A DNA stretch of 64,000 nucleotides from Campylorhamphus procurvoides (Eukaryota > Chordata > Aves > Passeriformes > Dendrocolaptidae). A program made the position numbers and the translations under genes. Of the stretch, positions 13,421 to 27,700 are shown piece by piece (position 1 is the stretch's first letter; each line of letters opens with the position of its first letter). The notes below the pieces were generated by a model. The model worked only from the letters and a program-made list of their open reading frames with translations, had not been told where the DNA came from and did not search any database. The stretch covers positions 124,001-188,000 of the forward strand of contig WBMV01000457.1 in NCBI GenBank assembly GCA_013396655.1. The letters run 5' to 3'.

Positions 13421-13654
13421 GTCTTAAGGTAAGCTGGCAGGTTCTGCACCTTAACCCTTTGCTAAGCCTTCAGGAACAGTACTCCAACCTGTTTTCCTGG
13501 TTTTTCAACACAATCTTCAAGAAGACCTTTCCCCTTTTCAGCCATTTTAATCTCTTCGTGGAGACCTTAAAGGCTTGCTGATTTGTACTCAGCATTTCTT
13601 TGACTTGAGGATCATCTGGGTGCTCTCCAAATACAGAGTTTGTCCCCCTTCTGT

Positions 13655-13795
13655 GTCTGAGAGGTAGGTATTGTATTTCCCTCTGCGGTGCAAATAAGGA
13701 AACTGAGGAAGAAAGCTATTAAGTGATTCACTCTAATTGCACAATAAGTCAGTTGCAGCAGTGCTAGTGTTACTGCTGATCCCATAGACTTGTCA
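13655..13795 (-). repeat. MIR-like ancient SINE core (antisense)
   Basis: Contains GGTAGGTATTGTATTTCC, then a stretch ending in AAGGAAACTGAGGAAGAAAG, AAGTGATTCACTC and a TGCACAATAAGTCAGTTGCA block. This is the word order expected of the reverse complement of the MIR core and 3' part (GAAACTGAGG, TTAAGTGA, ACA..AGTAAGTGGCA). Confidence 0.65.
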
Positions 13796-14227
13796 GCAGG
13801 TTAAAATATGATGATTTGCTGATTTGGTGAGACTGTTGCCTGTATAATACAGGAACTTTTGTCTTGGGATATCTCAGCTGGGTTTCAAGGGGGTTTAAAT
13901 ATCCTTGCTCATACATTACTAACTGCTCCTAGATTTTATATTCCTTTCCTCTGTGAGTTCAAACTGAAAACACTAGGAGGTTTGCATTAATGTAGTGGAG
14001 AAACAAGGCTCTGCTCTCTGAACATCCTGTGGATTAATGCTTCTCATCTAAAAGAAACCACAGCTGCCACAGCTGTTTTATGGAAATGTTGAGGATGACT
14101 GAAATGCTGCTTGCTTGTTTGGTTGGTACTTAATGTGGATTGGTAAAGCATTGCTCATCTGATGAGCACCTACTAGAAGAAGGTTGTACACTGACCTTTC
14201 AAGATCTCATTATTGCTTTGCATGTTT

Positions 14228-14282
<55 letters not shown>

Positions 14283-14289
14283 GGTAGAT

Positions 14290-14333
<44 letters not shown>

Positions 14334-14336
14334 CAG
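14228..14336. repeat. (GATA)n microsatellite
   Basis: About 25 GATA units in two near-perfect blocks, interrupted once by GGTAGATTA near 14283-14291 and ending in a GACA variant. Likely length-polymorphic. Confidence 0.98.
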
Positions 14337-17300
14337 ACATATTAGTTTAGGAAGCAGTTGTAATGTAGCAAACCTACAGCATTTCTCCTCTCAAATTTCC
14401 TGTGGCCCTTTCCTAGATGCTCTCAGCATTTCTTATAATCAGGTTATGAGGTGGATTGTTTGTGATGTGATGGGGGTCTCCCTTTCCCCCTCATTTTTGC
14501 AGTATAAATATGCTTATTACACGGATGAGCAGAGACAATGGGAAAGAGCTCTACCCTGTTGTGGCAGCTGCTTGGTACATATGGTCTTGCCCTGAGTTTA
14601 TGTTTTGTGTGTGGATGTGCAGTATTAATTTAGAAATCATGCAACATAGCTTATAGGATAATTGTAAACCTAATAAAAACATCAGGAGATTCCTCTTAGA
14701 TTTGAGCTGGGCAAGAGGATAACTTGCAGTGGAAGAAGCAGATGAGAAAACTGTCTCGTTCTGTGTAATCCTTGAAAAAAACCAGCCATTCAGTAAGATG
14801 CTGATGTGCCTATAGAGGCATTGTACCTGCTTAGCTGTACAAAAGCAAACCAGAAAAGCAAGTTTCTTGTAGAGATAACTGCAGAGAACACCAGCCAGAT
14901 TTGACTTCATTGTCCCTACCTAAACAGGCAATGAAAAGACAAACTGAGAATGTTGCAAAATTAATATGCAAAGTCATGTGACATGAAAGAGCATTAAACA
15001 ATTAAAAATTAAGCTCAACCTTGCTGTGAGTTAACCTGAGCAACAGAACACATGCAAATAATGACTTTTATCTATTTCTGCTCTCAGCATGCAGTTCACT
15101 ACTGGCATCCTCTGTGAGACATGTTTCAGTTCTGAATCTAGAAAACCACAGAAAGACCAACATCTTTCACTTTTGAAATGATGTGAGTTACACAAGACTC
15201 ATGATTGTCCAAAGGTCAGAGCACAAGATCTCTCAACAAAGAGGCTTCTCTGTTCTGCTCTGGTGAAGCAGCTGTTGGCTCAGATTTCAGTTTATTCAGA
15301 CACAATATGTGCTCTAGACAGATTCTCAGGCTACATAAATTAATGTCTCAACTAGTTATCGTTTTCCCCCATCATTTTTTCTCCTATTGTCTGCTTTATA
15401 AAATAAAACCCTTTGTATTCAACCACAAGTGTCTGATACAACACAGATAAGATCTGTTTGAAGGTTAGTGCTGTTACAGACTTCTTTCCAGAACTTCTTG
15501 ATTCACACAGGAGGATTTTTTTTTCCCTAGGTCAATAAACTGAAGTGACACATTTTGCTGACAGCTTGCAAAGCACTGGGAGCTGAAGGTTTTAACCTTA
15601 AAAGTGTGAGATGGTCCCTGCTACCCATGTTCAGCTATGAACTTCTGAAACTTTGCATTACAGTCTTGGGAAGCTGTCAGTTCAGACTGAACTTCCTGTG
15701 CCACATAAGCCCTCGGCTTGGTAAATTTATATTTTGTGATCCAAATCCTCAATATATCGAAGCAATTAATTCTAAACATGAGCATCCTCAACAGCTTCAA
15801 AACCAGCAGCTGCAATACCCCCCTAAAGGCATGTCCCACATATTTCCACCTAACCCAAAGTAGTGCTGACATTACCACAGGACAGACATGCTCTGAACCT
15901 TCACAAGGGCAGAGAGAGAGACTTAACCAAGAAATCCCTCTTTGCAGTTCAGTATCCTCAGCATGCTGCAATGACAGCCAGCTTCAGCCAGTCACTGCAA
16001 GGCACAATTCACTGAACTGGTATTGAACTTCTTGAAAATGGGTACTTTTGACTGATTTAAAGCTTTGAGCTTTGTCTTAGTTCCAGTTTGTCAGGGCATG
16101 AGTGCATAAAGAGGGCTGGTCAACTTCTGCGTGAAGGTCCCCTTCTGAACTCCTGGTCAGTCCAGAGCAGGGAACAAATCTAGCTTCCAAGGTAGCCACA
16201 GATAGCAGAAGGGAAGAGAAGACAAAGAGGCCAGAAAAGCAGCCAAGAAGGTGGGTTAGTATTTGGAAGTGCATTTTAGCTTTGGAAAAGTGGGGATTTG
16301 TGGGGGGAATAGGAACGGTTAGAGGGTTCCACCCTGCTTTTTGAGCTGGAGTGCCAGGCAGGCTCTTCTTCCTCCAGCACAAGCAGAAAGACAGAAATTC
16401 GATCTTACATGAAAATCGAAAGTCAAAGCTTTCCCAGCCTGTGAGTTTCTTGCTGTATGCTGAATCCAGAGCTCCTCCTGGAGGTTCACAGAGTCCCAGC
16501 CCTGTCTCTGACAGAGCTCACTGCTGCTGGGCAGCACCAGCACCACACCAGGCACTCCAAAACCCCATTACATACAATAGATAGGTATAGGGTAACACAA
16601 CCTTACATATGTCTATACATTGGCAGGCCTAGCTGACTGTGGTTAGTCCAGCCCCTTGGGTAAGCTGAGTCTAGTCACAAAAGTAAAGCTAAGACATCTG
16701 GATATATTTACATATTAAATACATATGAGGACTCCCATTCCTCCTAAAGTTTATGTTTCATTTTTTGAGGAAAGGGTGCTAAACTTGGGATGGAGGTGGG
16801 AGGATGCGTCCATGTAAATCCTGTTTGAACCCATAAAACACTCCTTGCCCCTTAAGACAGTAAATGCTGATGCACTGGGAGGTAACAACATTCATCACTT
16901 CCAAGGGAAGAGATCACCAGCTCAGACCAACTGGCCTCCCACCTATTTTATTATATTTAGCTCAAAAACCACAGATCTTCAACTTAGCATGCCTTGTCCT
17001 TCAATCCCAGGAGAATCAGCTGCCTGCTCTTTGAGAAAGCCATCTGAGGGGGCACTGCCTTAAAAATAGCCTGGGTAGCATGGGCTGGTGGGACAGCACA
17101 GGGAGTAAAGGCTTTGGGCTTGCACTTCACCCAGACTCCTGGAGACAGCTTTTGTCTGAAGCTGATCTTGGTAGAGGAAGACAACAAATAGCTCTACTAC
17201 GCAGCAACCAGGCAACTAGCAGGAGACTTTTAGTTACAGGGAAGGAAAGGCAGATGAGCAGACATATGAACAAAACACAAAAGCACAAGGATGTGTAGCG

Positions 17301-18570
17301 TGCAGGAGAGAAGGGGAGCAGGGCAGACAGTGTGACCCTACGAGACACAGCCAACCTAACTACAAAAGGTTGTTCAGGAATTTCTAGTTACACATTAACA
17401 TTTCATGACTATATCATCTAGCTTTATCTGCAGATATTTCAGATATTGATCCCAAGTGTATAGTTCAGCAATGGTCAGGTAATTATATGTTGATAATAAA
17501 ACCACTTAAACTGTGATCAAAGTCACATCAACCAGGTACGTTTTTCCTACAATATACACCTGACAGAACAGTGCTATGACAATGGGTCTTGTCACCGTTT
17601 CTGTAATGGGGACAGATGTGAGAAAATAGGACAGCTACATGAGGTTATACTATCTCTAACTTCTTAGGTAGTTCAGGCTAATCCCTGCTGTTAAATAATT
17701 TCCGAAACTAAAGCCTCCTCCTTATGTTTCTAAAAAAAATGACATCATTAACAATATAAACTCTACATCATGAAAGACTGTGAGATTTTCTCATTACAAA
17801 TATTCTCTGTGCACACCCAATCCGTTCTTCCACCCCCCACAGCCACATACACTGCCAGTATGTGTACATGCTGCAACAGTCCCTTGACATTTTGTGACAC
17901 CTTTAGCATTTACAGAGTCAAACACAAGCTGCTCAAGCAGTTGAAATCCTTCTACACCAGACAATGAATGGTGGTCTCAAATCACTGCTCCAACACTTTA
18001 CACACACATATAAATATACATATGTGTATATCAAATGTGAAACACTATACACACTTTAAGGAGATTCTAATGAGATGCATGAAAAAATGAATTTTTTATT
18101 TGCGTCACTTCATATTTCCCTATAATATTTTTTTTCATGTTTAAAAGACTCGATCATTCTTCCTTTCAACTAAGGCCTGGAAAAGTGTAATACACATATT
18201 TCTGAAACTATGAGACCTTTGGGTCAGAAATGGGAAGAGGGAAGTATTTTGGGCACATTAAAATAAAAGAATCTCTCACAACACAACTGTTAATTGTGAA
18301 GAAATGCAGCCCAAACATCACAGCACATACACGGGGGTGGGGGTTTATTTGTTGGTTGGTCGTTTATTTTCAGCCAAATCACCTTTGAAGAATTCTTGAA
18401 TTCTAGCCTGATGAAATATTAATACATTAAAAAAATATGTTTCCGATTATTTTCACATCCTCTAAAGATCACCGTATCCTAATGATAGTGTAACAAGGGT
18501 ACTTACAATTTTGCCTGATAGGGAAAGAAATTTAATACAACCAAGTAACAGAAACATGACACAAAAATAT
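14337..18570. other. Intergenic, no gene recognised
   Basis: Mostly unique AT-rich sequence, with a slightly GC-richer patch at about 16.3-17.3 kb that contains overlapping short open frames on both strands. No exon, RNA gene or known repeat family could be supported. Confidence 0.45.
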
Positions 18571-21500
18571 TTATTTACAACATATATATAAATTATTTTT
18601 ACTTTTTATTAATATATTTTCACCTTTTTGAAGCTATCCGGATTAAAAATGTCCAAACCTGCTAAGAGAAGAAAATATTTTCAGAATAAATCAGGAACAA
18701 GAAAGGAAGTCATCTATAGTACACCATCTGCTACCACACTCCTCTTGCAAAATATGTTACAGTTAATAGCAACTACATTTACAGTAACATGTTGACACTA
18801 TTCACTTTCAACTGCTTACATACTAAGTATATATTTGTTATATACTAATAAACACCATCTTGACATGAAGTGAGACATGTTCAAAAAAAGGAAGAGACAT
18901 TTGTCCCAGTGTTATCTGGATTTACACAGGAAAGAGCCACTCCCTCAGCTGAATTAAATCCCTAGAACCCATCTGCCTTTGAAGAAAACCACGCTCCCAA
19001 ATAAACATAGCAAGAAGCACTTTAATTCTGGAGATCCACGGTGTATTTTGGTTTGTGTACATCAGTATGGTGTTTCTGAGTACAGCTTCACCAACCACAC
19101 AGGTCCTAGACTGTGAACTGGTATGTGAATCTGTCCTCCAGAATCACCAGCCCTCTACACACAAGCTTTCAGAGCAGCTCACCCAAAATGACCAGTTTCA
19201 TTTCTTCAACTCTTCATAAATTTTGTTCCTAAAGTGTCTGGTCTGAGACCAATAACCTGAAGATGCCTGAAGCTTCCCAGGATCAACATTTGGCCAAAAC
19301 TCTGTTGGAGGTCAGCAGTCAGATGCTGACTTGCAAAGAAGACCACCTTCCCTAGGATTTTTTCTCCCCTGTGAAGGGTTTTCACATGTAAAGTTCTTAA
19401 CCAAAAACAGCAGGTCCACATTTTCCAAAGCAGAACTAAAAGTCACTTTAGTTTCAAATTGGAGGCTTAGTAGACCTATTTTAGTTAGGTTGCAGAGCAC
19501 TTCAAGTATGCCAAGTGCTACCTAAGTGCCAAGTATTGGAAAACTACTAATTTGACCAGGAACAGATGCTAGGAGTCCGCTTTTTCAAGCTAACCATAGG
19601 ACTATGTTGGCATGGCCTCGTATTTAGTAACACCTCAAGAGTCCACAAGCACATGAACAGCCTTACACGGTGATGCAACCAGTGTAAGCTAATACATTCT
19701 GTACCCAATTCAGAGATTTGCATAGACTGCACACCTTGAAAACAGGATTCAAGCCAGAAAGATTAGCAAATGGATTTGAAATAACTCAAAATATTTTACT
19801 AAATATTTCTGCTTTCACTTGGCATCTCATCCTGAATTTCAGCAAGCCTTAAAACCAAATAACATTTTGTTAGTGTTTGGTTTCCTACTGAGAGTTCAAA
19901 ATTTTTACTTTTTAATTTAAGGCAGTTCGTTTTCTCTCTCTCTCCCTCTCTCTTTCTAAAACAAAAATTTAATAGTTCCAGATTTTCTCTACTCTCAGCA
20001 AAAACAGACAATTTTTCTGGTACCTCCAAATTGTAGGGCAGAATTTACACAATTTTTTCCACTAGAAAATTTATCTAAAGTGGCAAGGCTTGATTCACCT
20101 TTCATATGGATAGAAACTGAAAGCAATTCCACCACAAAGAGTGAAAGTCCTGAAAAACTGAAACTCTTCACAAGGTTTGGGTTTCATCCATGGAACTTAT
20201 CTTGAAAGGTTCTGAGTACACCATGTCTAGAAATGCAGATTTTCTTATGCTTAATCTAAAATCCACTATCTGAGGGCTATTGTAGCCCTCAGCAAATCCA
20301 GCAAAATAACGTCCAGCAAATAAACGTCCAGCAAATCACAGGCTAAAACCTTTAGGAGAAGGGGTCAGTCTTCTCTTGCTATAGATCTACAGAAACCAAG
20401 TGTCCCGCTATTCCCCAAGTGGTTCAATCATCAGTAATTTAAATTCATTTGGAAACAAGAAACTTATATCAAGGATTCTGCTTCCTACACCCCTAGGAAC
20501 TCCAGTGTTTTACTATTTCCTTGTGATTGACAGCAGGCTACTAGCATAGAGCTTCAGTCTTATTTGATAAACTTCATTAGTACAAAGCAGCCTATTTTTG
20601 ATTTGTATCTGAACAGTGATTTCTCCATATACATAGTAGTTTAACACTCAGGAGTGGCATTTTTCCCTTAGGGTAAAAAACTATCATTTGGACAATAACA
20701 CATTAACTTTACAGGTAATCCAGAATCAGCTTTTAACCAGATTTATAAAGGCATTTCAAATGCAACACACTGGTATTATTTCCATTCAGAAACTGAGCAA
20801 GAGAAAAGAAGTCAATGCTCAGAAATAAGAACTACTTTGAAATAGTAATACATTTTAGTGATACAAATTCTTTTGAGGGTTACTATTACCATTCGAAGAA
20901 AAGACTCGCCCTAGAAAAACAAGGTGGAGGAGAAATACACTGAAAGGTCAAATGTCTTCTGGATTTCTGAAGGGTTAGTGAAAATCATTTTTGTTTGGCA
21001 GGGATCTATAGGGACTTGGACATTTAGTTTTCCTCAATCACTGTAATTCTATAACCAAGGTGGAAATAGTTCAAAATGCAATTCTAGTTGACCTATAGAA
21101 GTGCATGGGACATTTTGGCCAAAGTTAAAACAAAACAAAGAGCCTAACCCACTTCAAAAAGCCTACAGAAGAGTCTCCTCTCAATATCTAGGACACCCTA
21201 AGTTGCTCCAGGCAGACTATTTAAATAATCTTCATGCCTACATGGATAGCTATTAGCTCTTGGGTTCAAAGGAACTTGCAAGTCAGGACATGTGTAATGC
21301 TGAAAAAAGCTAATATTCAATAGTCTGAACCAAATAACCCTTTAGTATAGGGCCCTGATGACTTACTTAACTTTCTCATTTCAACAATGAATAGAGATCT
21401 GCGCGTAAGTGAGGCACAGAGGTTTTACAAACCAGAAGATATGGTAAAATATAAATAAATATAAATACTCTTACTAACAACAAAACAAATCTCTGGCTGA

Positions 21501-21727
21501 GGCTAAAAAACCTGATGCTTGGAGGTTTTGGCAACTATTGCATTTTTTTTTTGCTGTTTTTTAAACTAGTTTTGTAATATAGCAGTAACAGTACTGTTAG
21601 CAAGATCAGCCATAAAAAACATAGCTTGTATGAAATGCAACCACACTACATCAGTAAGGTTATAAAACAGCATTGCAGCTCTTTACAGTTGCACTATAAC
21701 GCACAGTGCTATAGAAAGATTGTGGTC
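18571..21727 (-). other. CHMP4C: Probable CHMP4C 3' UTR (end uncertain)
   Basis: Follows the CHMP4C stop on the minus strand. It is AT-rich and repeat-free. Minus-strand AATAAA signals (TTTATT on the + strand) lie at 18605-18610 and 18570-18575, with more at 18363-18368, 18343-18348 and 18095-18100. The distal limit is a guess; a proximal signal without the canonical hexamer could end the transcript much earlier. Confidence 0.35.
20270..20292. repeat. Perfect 10-bp inverted repeat (hairpin)
   Basis: Arms CTGAGGGCTA and TAGCCCTCAG are exact reverse complements around the 3-base loop TTG. A short direct repeat of ACGTCCAGCAAAT follows at about 20309-20337. It is in the presumed CHMP4C 3' UTR. 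No function is assigned. Confidence 0.85.
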
Positions 21728-24700
21728 TTAGGAAGCCCAAGCAGCCAGCTTCTTCATTTCATCTTCATCCTCTGCTCTCCTCCTGGTTGATGCTGCAGAG
21801 AAAGACAATAACCATCAGCTAATGTAACAGTCAGAACCATTTTATCTGTTAGCATGAGGACTTGAATAGTGCTTTGCACTTTGAAGATCTCAGATGAGTT
21901 TACTGAGTAGTAATTCAAACTGGACAATGCAGAAATGAAACTCAAGAGAGGAATGACTATTTTGCCCCACCATTATCTCACATATAACCTTGAGGTCAGA
22001 AATATAGGTCTGATGTAATTCCTACTGAAAGACTCCCACAGAAATTAGATTTAATCTCTAAAAGCTGTCACAAACAGAAAGCGTCCTTGTCCAGTTCTCT
22101 ACCACCACATAAACAGGCCAGCTTCACATCCTGCTGCCTTTTCAAATAGTGCTGAAAGGTTCTGCATATGCAAGTCCAGTCTCCAGATGAACTCACTCCA
22201 TTTTAATAGGTGTCATTTACTAAAAGCACAAATAAATTCCTGAACTTACTATGGTCAGGTGACATCAATTAACTACTGTGTTCACAGCAACAGCAATCCC
22301 CAGCTCTGTATCAGGTCCCACACACACTTTCTTCCTTTGCACCCAAACCTCCTATCACACATCTTCTGCATTCACCAAAATAAAACCTCACCCAAATAGC
22401 CTTCATTTGCTGACATACAAACTGGATGCCTACAGAGTTCAGCCTCGGGCTGTGTCTCCACCTGCATGTGGGCTGTGCAGGTCAGGACTGGCACCCCTCC
22501 CAGCCCCAGTGGGATGCTGTTACTAGGTGTTACTGGAGCCAGCTGGCTCCTGCCTGCAGCACCCACACAACCAGGAGCCACCGTGTGGGGAGGACTGCAG
22601 CTACCACCTCCAGGAACTAAGGGCAGGAGAAGGATATGGGACATCACAGGTACTGTCCCTATCCTGCAAATGCCACTGGCTCACTGTGAGACTGGGGAAG
22701 GTCACTCTGCCTCGCTCCATCAGAGTTTCCTCATCTTCAAGATCAGGAAGGTAACATGCATCTCCAATTAGAAGTGTTACAGATGCATTAACTATTCTGA
22801 TTTTGCTGCTGCTGTGTAACAGTAAGCATCAAGTTTCAGAAAACATAAACCAGTTTTGCAAGACCCTAACTATATGATTGTAATCAGCTAATTTTGCCTG
22901 CAGTAGCCATACAGACAGATGAAGTAGAAAATTAAGATAGTGAGAAGCACATGGAGATGGTCAGGGTTTAATGAAAACATGAACTGCCACATCTGGATCT
23001 GGAAGACAATGCATGAACAAGTCATAATTGGCCAGAATGCAATTTGCACTGTTTTTCTCATTTTTTGATTATTTTTTTTTTCACTAGCTGCTCTGCAATT
23101 GCCTTCTGTAGATGAGGCCACAGTCTCAGTTTGAATGTCTGAAACTGCATCTCAGGATTTAAGTGTCTATGTACCCTGTGCACCTGGAAGCTTTCATTAA
23201 AGAACTGCTCTTTATCTATACTAATATTGTCTAGAAATTTTTTTTCTCAATTTTAGGCAACACCAAAACACATGTAATAATTTCTGAGCTGAGCTGGTCT
23301 AGGTAACCTGTTCTGCAGCAGAACACTTCATAAACAACGTGTGTCACGTGTGTGCTGCCCTTGTCATGAAATATTCGTATTCTTTTACTAGCATCAGTAC
23401 ACAGCAAGTCTTTCAGCTGACAGAGGACGACGGGGACATGATGAAAGATGGATTAAAAGTTGACTGCCTCTGGCTTAATTCAAAACAAACAGGATAGAAC
23501 CAGAGAAAAATAAGACTACAGCTTAATACCAGGAATAAGCCTATTCAGTAGAAAGAAGGCAAAGGAATGAAAATATTTCTTTAAATGTGTAGTTCCTGTT
23601 GCCTCCTTCATTTCTAATTAAAATACCAGTGGCAAATATCAAACCACTACCCTACAAAGCTTGATCTTTGTGACGCATTTTGAATCTAGGTCAGACTCTA
23701 ATTAAAAGAGACTAAGGATTTAATTGCCAAAAAAAGTCTTCCCATTCCTCAGTGATCTCACTACATTTCAGTTGGAGATTCATTGGTATATCTGCAAGGT
23801 CAAGTTTCCTAAGTTCTCCCCAAAACTACAGAGGATTTAGTCCTAAATGCTTTCATAGAGCAAAACAGAATTACACTCTGCTTTTTCTGTTAAACAGATA
23901 CAAAGGTAAGAAAAGGAATTTGTAACACTTAAAAAGTTAGAGTTAACTACATATCTGAAACTCTCTCTTTCTCTCCCCTTTCTCACAGCATGGCTTAATA
24001 ATGAGAAATGTAAAATGGCATGCAGGCCGTTTACCAGGACGAGAAGGCAGTGATGTGGACGGAACACTTGGCAACCTGACATCTCTCATTCCCTTGTTCA
24101 GTTCCTCTTGCTCCAGTTCTTCTAATTCTGCCATCAACTCATCCTAAATTCAAGGAAAACATTATTTACAAATTCATTGTACTGACAGGGATAGCAGGGC
24201 ACATTTAACCACCATGAAGCAAAGCACTACTGAAAAAGAGGTTTACACCTGAAAACACATATCAAAACTCAGCATATTAAAGGTATCACTTTTACTAAGT
24301 AAGGGCAATAACAGTAAACCTTAACTGAACACTGAAAGAAGGACAATGGAAGTTAGAAACAAGACAAGGAACAAAATTAGAAACAAACTGACAGTAGTAC
24401 AATACTCGTCAAAAAGGCAAACACAGGGGAAAAAGTCTCCCTGCTGTTCTCCGGTTTATTCCAACTCTAGACCCTGTACTCTTCAACAGACTCTAATTTT
24501 AACAAGCTATTTCTCCCATTTTAAAAAGCAAACAGCTTTCACTGATTACAAGGTAGACTGCCATTAAATATTATGCTTCAACCCTATCACACAAGTCCAG
24601 GATTATGCACAATTTCAAAGCAGCACTGGAATCAGAACTGTCCCCTGGGTCCTGCTGTTCACTCCTGAAGCACACAAAACTCTGGTGCTTTTAGTTGCAG

Positions 24701-27700
24701 AAGCTGATTAGGACAGATGATCTAATCCACTTGCATAATGCTAAAAATAAAAAGGCTGTACACTTTTAAAAAAAGTAAAGAACTTACTCCTTTGCTGGAG
24801 TTTCCCAAGGAAAGGCAGCTAAATGTTACATATTTGTACAGAAGTGGACCTTTGCCACATTGATAAAATGGTTTAAAAAGAAACAATGAGCAAAAGTGGC
24901 TGAGGAAAAAGTGTTTGTATATCAAAGAGCTAGTAGGTATTGAAATAGGCTTTGCCTACACATTTGCACTTTATCACCAATGCAGAAGTTGAAATGATAG
25001 CTACATAGCCACCATCAGCCTTCCTACCTAGATTTACTTTCTCATGGTTTTATCATTTAAGGCCAAAAAAGGACTACAGTTTGCCTACCGAGCCTAGTTT
25101 ACAGTGCAAATCCTTGGACATGATCTAAAAACTTCAGCATCAGGTCTACACCTGATGATATTCAATTCACAGCTGATCACTCAAGGAAATATGCAAGCTG
25201 GGGCCCCATTTTACTCAGGCATGCAGTTGAGATGTAAATCTGCCTGTACTTTAAGTGCCTCAGTCAGTGCTGTGAATACAAACTTCTTAAAGTTAGTGTG
25301 GAAGCAGTTGTAAAGTCAATGGCAAGAGGTATTTCTGAAAACCTCTAGATGGTCATCCAACCCTCTCCCACACCAAATCAGTCCTTTCCCACCTCTGCTG
25401 AACAAGTGAACAATTAAGAGGTTGGGTCAGTCACAACAAGCATTCTTTAAAAAAAAAAAAAAGAAAGGAAACAATGATCAAGAGCCTACGTCTTTATCAT
25501 CATACTATAATACCTAGAACATTTGATCTCAAAATGGGAGACTCTAGTTTTATGTTGTGTTCATTCTCGAGCATGGATTTAGCAAATAGTTTCTTACCAT
25601 TCAAGAATTGCTCTGCAAGTAGCCTGCGGAGCATTGCAATAGCTACAACAAATCCCCTTTCTCCCCTCTAACCTAGGCCAAAGCAAGAGCAGAGGGAAGA
25701 TACCACATGAATTGCAGTTTCCAGGCTTTGCCCACTGGATGGTATGATTTTGCATTTGATTATCAGAAACGGGCCTCCAAGATCACCCCTCTCAGAGAGC
25801 ATGCTACTCAGGTAGGACAGAGATTTTTTGCATTCTTCATGACAAACACTGTGTCAACCCAGGGAGAAAGAACCCTTATGTTTCTGTGCCTGCCTGGAGC
25901 AAAAGAAATCACATGCTTCCACTCCTTACACCCATGGCACACATAAGAAGAGAAAATGCATCCACATGTGTGGTCAAAAAATTCTCCAAAACAAAAAAAT
26001 TAAATATCATCCTCTAACATAAATCACCTCATAACTAAGCAATTGAATCATTGATTCTAGTACTCTTAAGCTGCAGTGGCCTGCAAACCAGATTTGCCCA
26101 AGTGCTTTAAGTACTACGCTCCTATGCAAAAGCAGGTGCTGGCACGATGCCACATGTGCCAGTGGCTTATGTCCCAGAACAGGAACCATGCACATCAACT
26201 TCAACTAGTACCCCTTAGGAACTTCCAGGTCAATCTACAACATGCTTACTAAGGATAGACTCCTAAAAGTTAAGCACTGATGAAAAGTAAGACACCGTAC
26301 AGCTGTCTAGGATGGCAGTATGTTTTTCAATTGTTTCAAGCCCAGTTTATACAGGCCAAATCCCATTCTTTGTGCCAGTAATGACTAAATGTTTCTTGGA
26401 AAGTCTATTTGTATTTGAAGTGGAAAAACAGGAAGGCAGGTAATAGGAACAAAATACAAAGAACTATTCCTGCTTTCAACGAATTTTAACTGTTGAACGA
26501 AACCTCTCCCTCCTCCCAATCAAGCAAATACAAACGATATTGCATTTATATTTTTCTTCATTGTCCATTTGGGCACAGAGGAACAAATTAGCCAGGGATA
26601 GAGGGAATTGTTTGATTATTCAGGACATTCTTCAAATTATCCCTAGTGCTTGGTCATTTTAAAACAAAATTGAAAAACAAAACCAAATTCATGGTGATAC
26701 TGAGCCTGATCCCTAGATCCGCATTTCACAAATCACAAGAATTTTGAGTGTCCTTGACCCCTGAGTCCTCAGTCATGGCTGGACCAGAAATAAGTAATAA
26801 CCTGCTTAGATAGACAAAATCAAATCCAGGGACACTGGATGAAAGCTACTACAAACAAATTTTCAGAAGGTCCTAAATGCCTTGTAGGAGTTTCAGAAGA
26901 AAAGAGCTCAAGGAAGAAACCTTACTGCCTTCAACAAGTATTACTTCTACCCAACAGATCTACTTCTGTATAAAAACTGGAAAAAAGGGAAAGGATCTGC
27001 ATCTCTCAGCACGAAAACAACCTTAAAAAAATGGTTCAAATGTTCAGAATTGTGAACAGCAGCCTGTTCATGGCTCAGGAACATGCACTTAGTCAAACAG
27101 ATGTCTATTTGGAGCACAAAAAATTATATGTTTCAGTGTCCACTTAGAGTAGTACAAATTACATGTTTTAGTGACCTCCTCCCTCCATGGTTCAAATGAA
27201 AAAAACAACTAAAGGAGTGCAGTTAATGCTTTTCTTAATATGTGTAGATAAATAAAATTTTATATTTTACATATGTTTTAGTATATTGCATATTTTAATA
27301 TATTCATATTTTATTTGGTTTTATATTTATATACAATCATATACTTGTCCTAGATATGATAAGCTAGAACCAACAAATTTCACATCCACAGTGAAACAAA
27401 CCACTGCCCAACAAAATAACTACGGAGTCATCTAACAACTACAACTCACAGGCCTGAAGTACTAACCTCATCAAACTCATCACCAAAGGTGGCTCGGTTT
27501 GAGATAGCATCTGAAATTTCCTGGGCAACATCTTGCTGTTCAGTGATATCTTGCATCAAATCATCAATTTTGTTCAAGTCCCTGGAAGGATAACATGAAA
27601 ACATTTTTTTAAAAATACGTCATTTGAATCCTACAGAAGAGACTCACTTGAACAGACCTTATTTTGGTTTTATGCCCATGGCTGTATAAAGAACAGAACT

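Noticed and set aside
14228..14336. CRISPR-like regular repeat
   Set aside because: A simple GATA microsatellite in vertebrate DNA; no spacers.
15555..16026. Overlapping open frames of about 100 codons on both strands as a gene
   Set aside because: No splice context, domain or recognisable similarity; consistent with chance.
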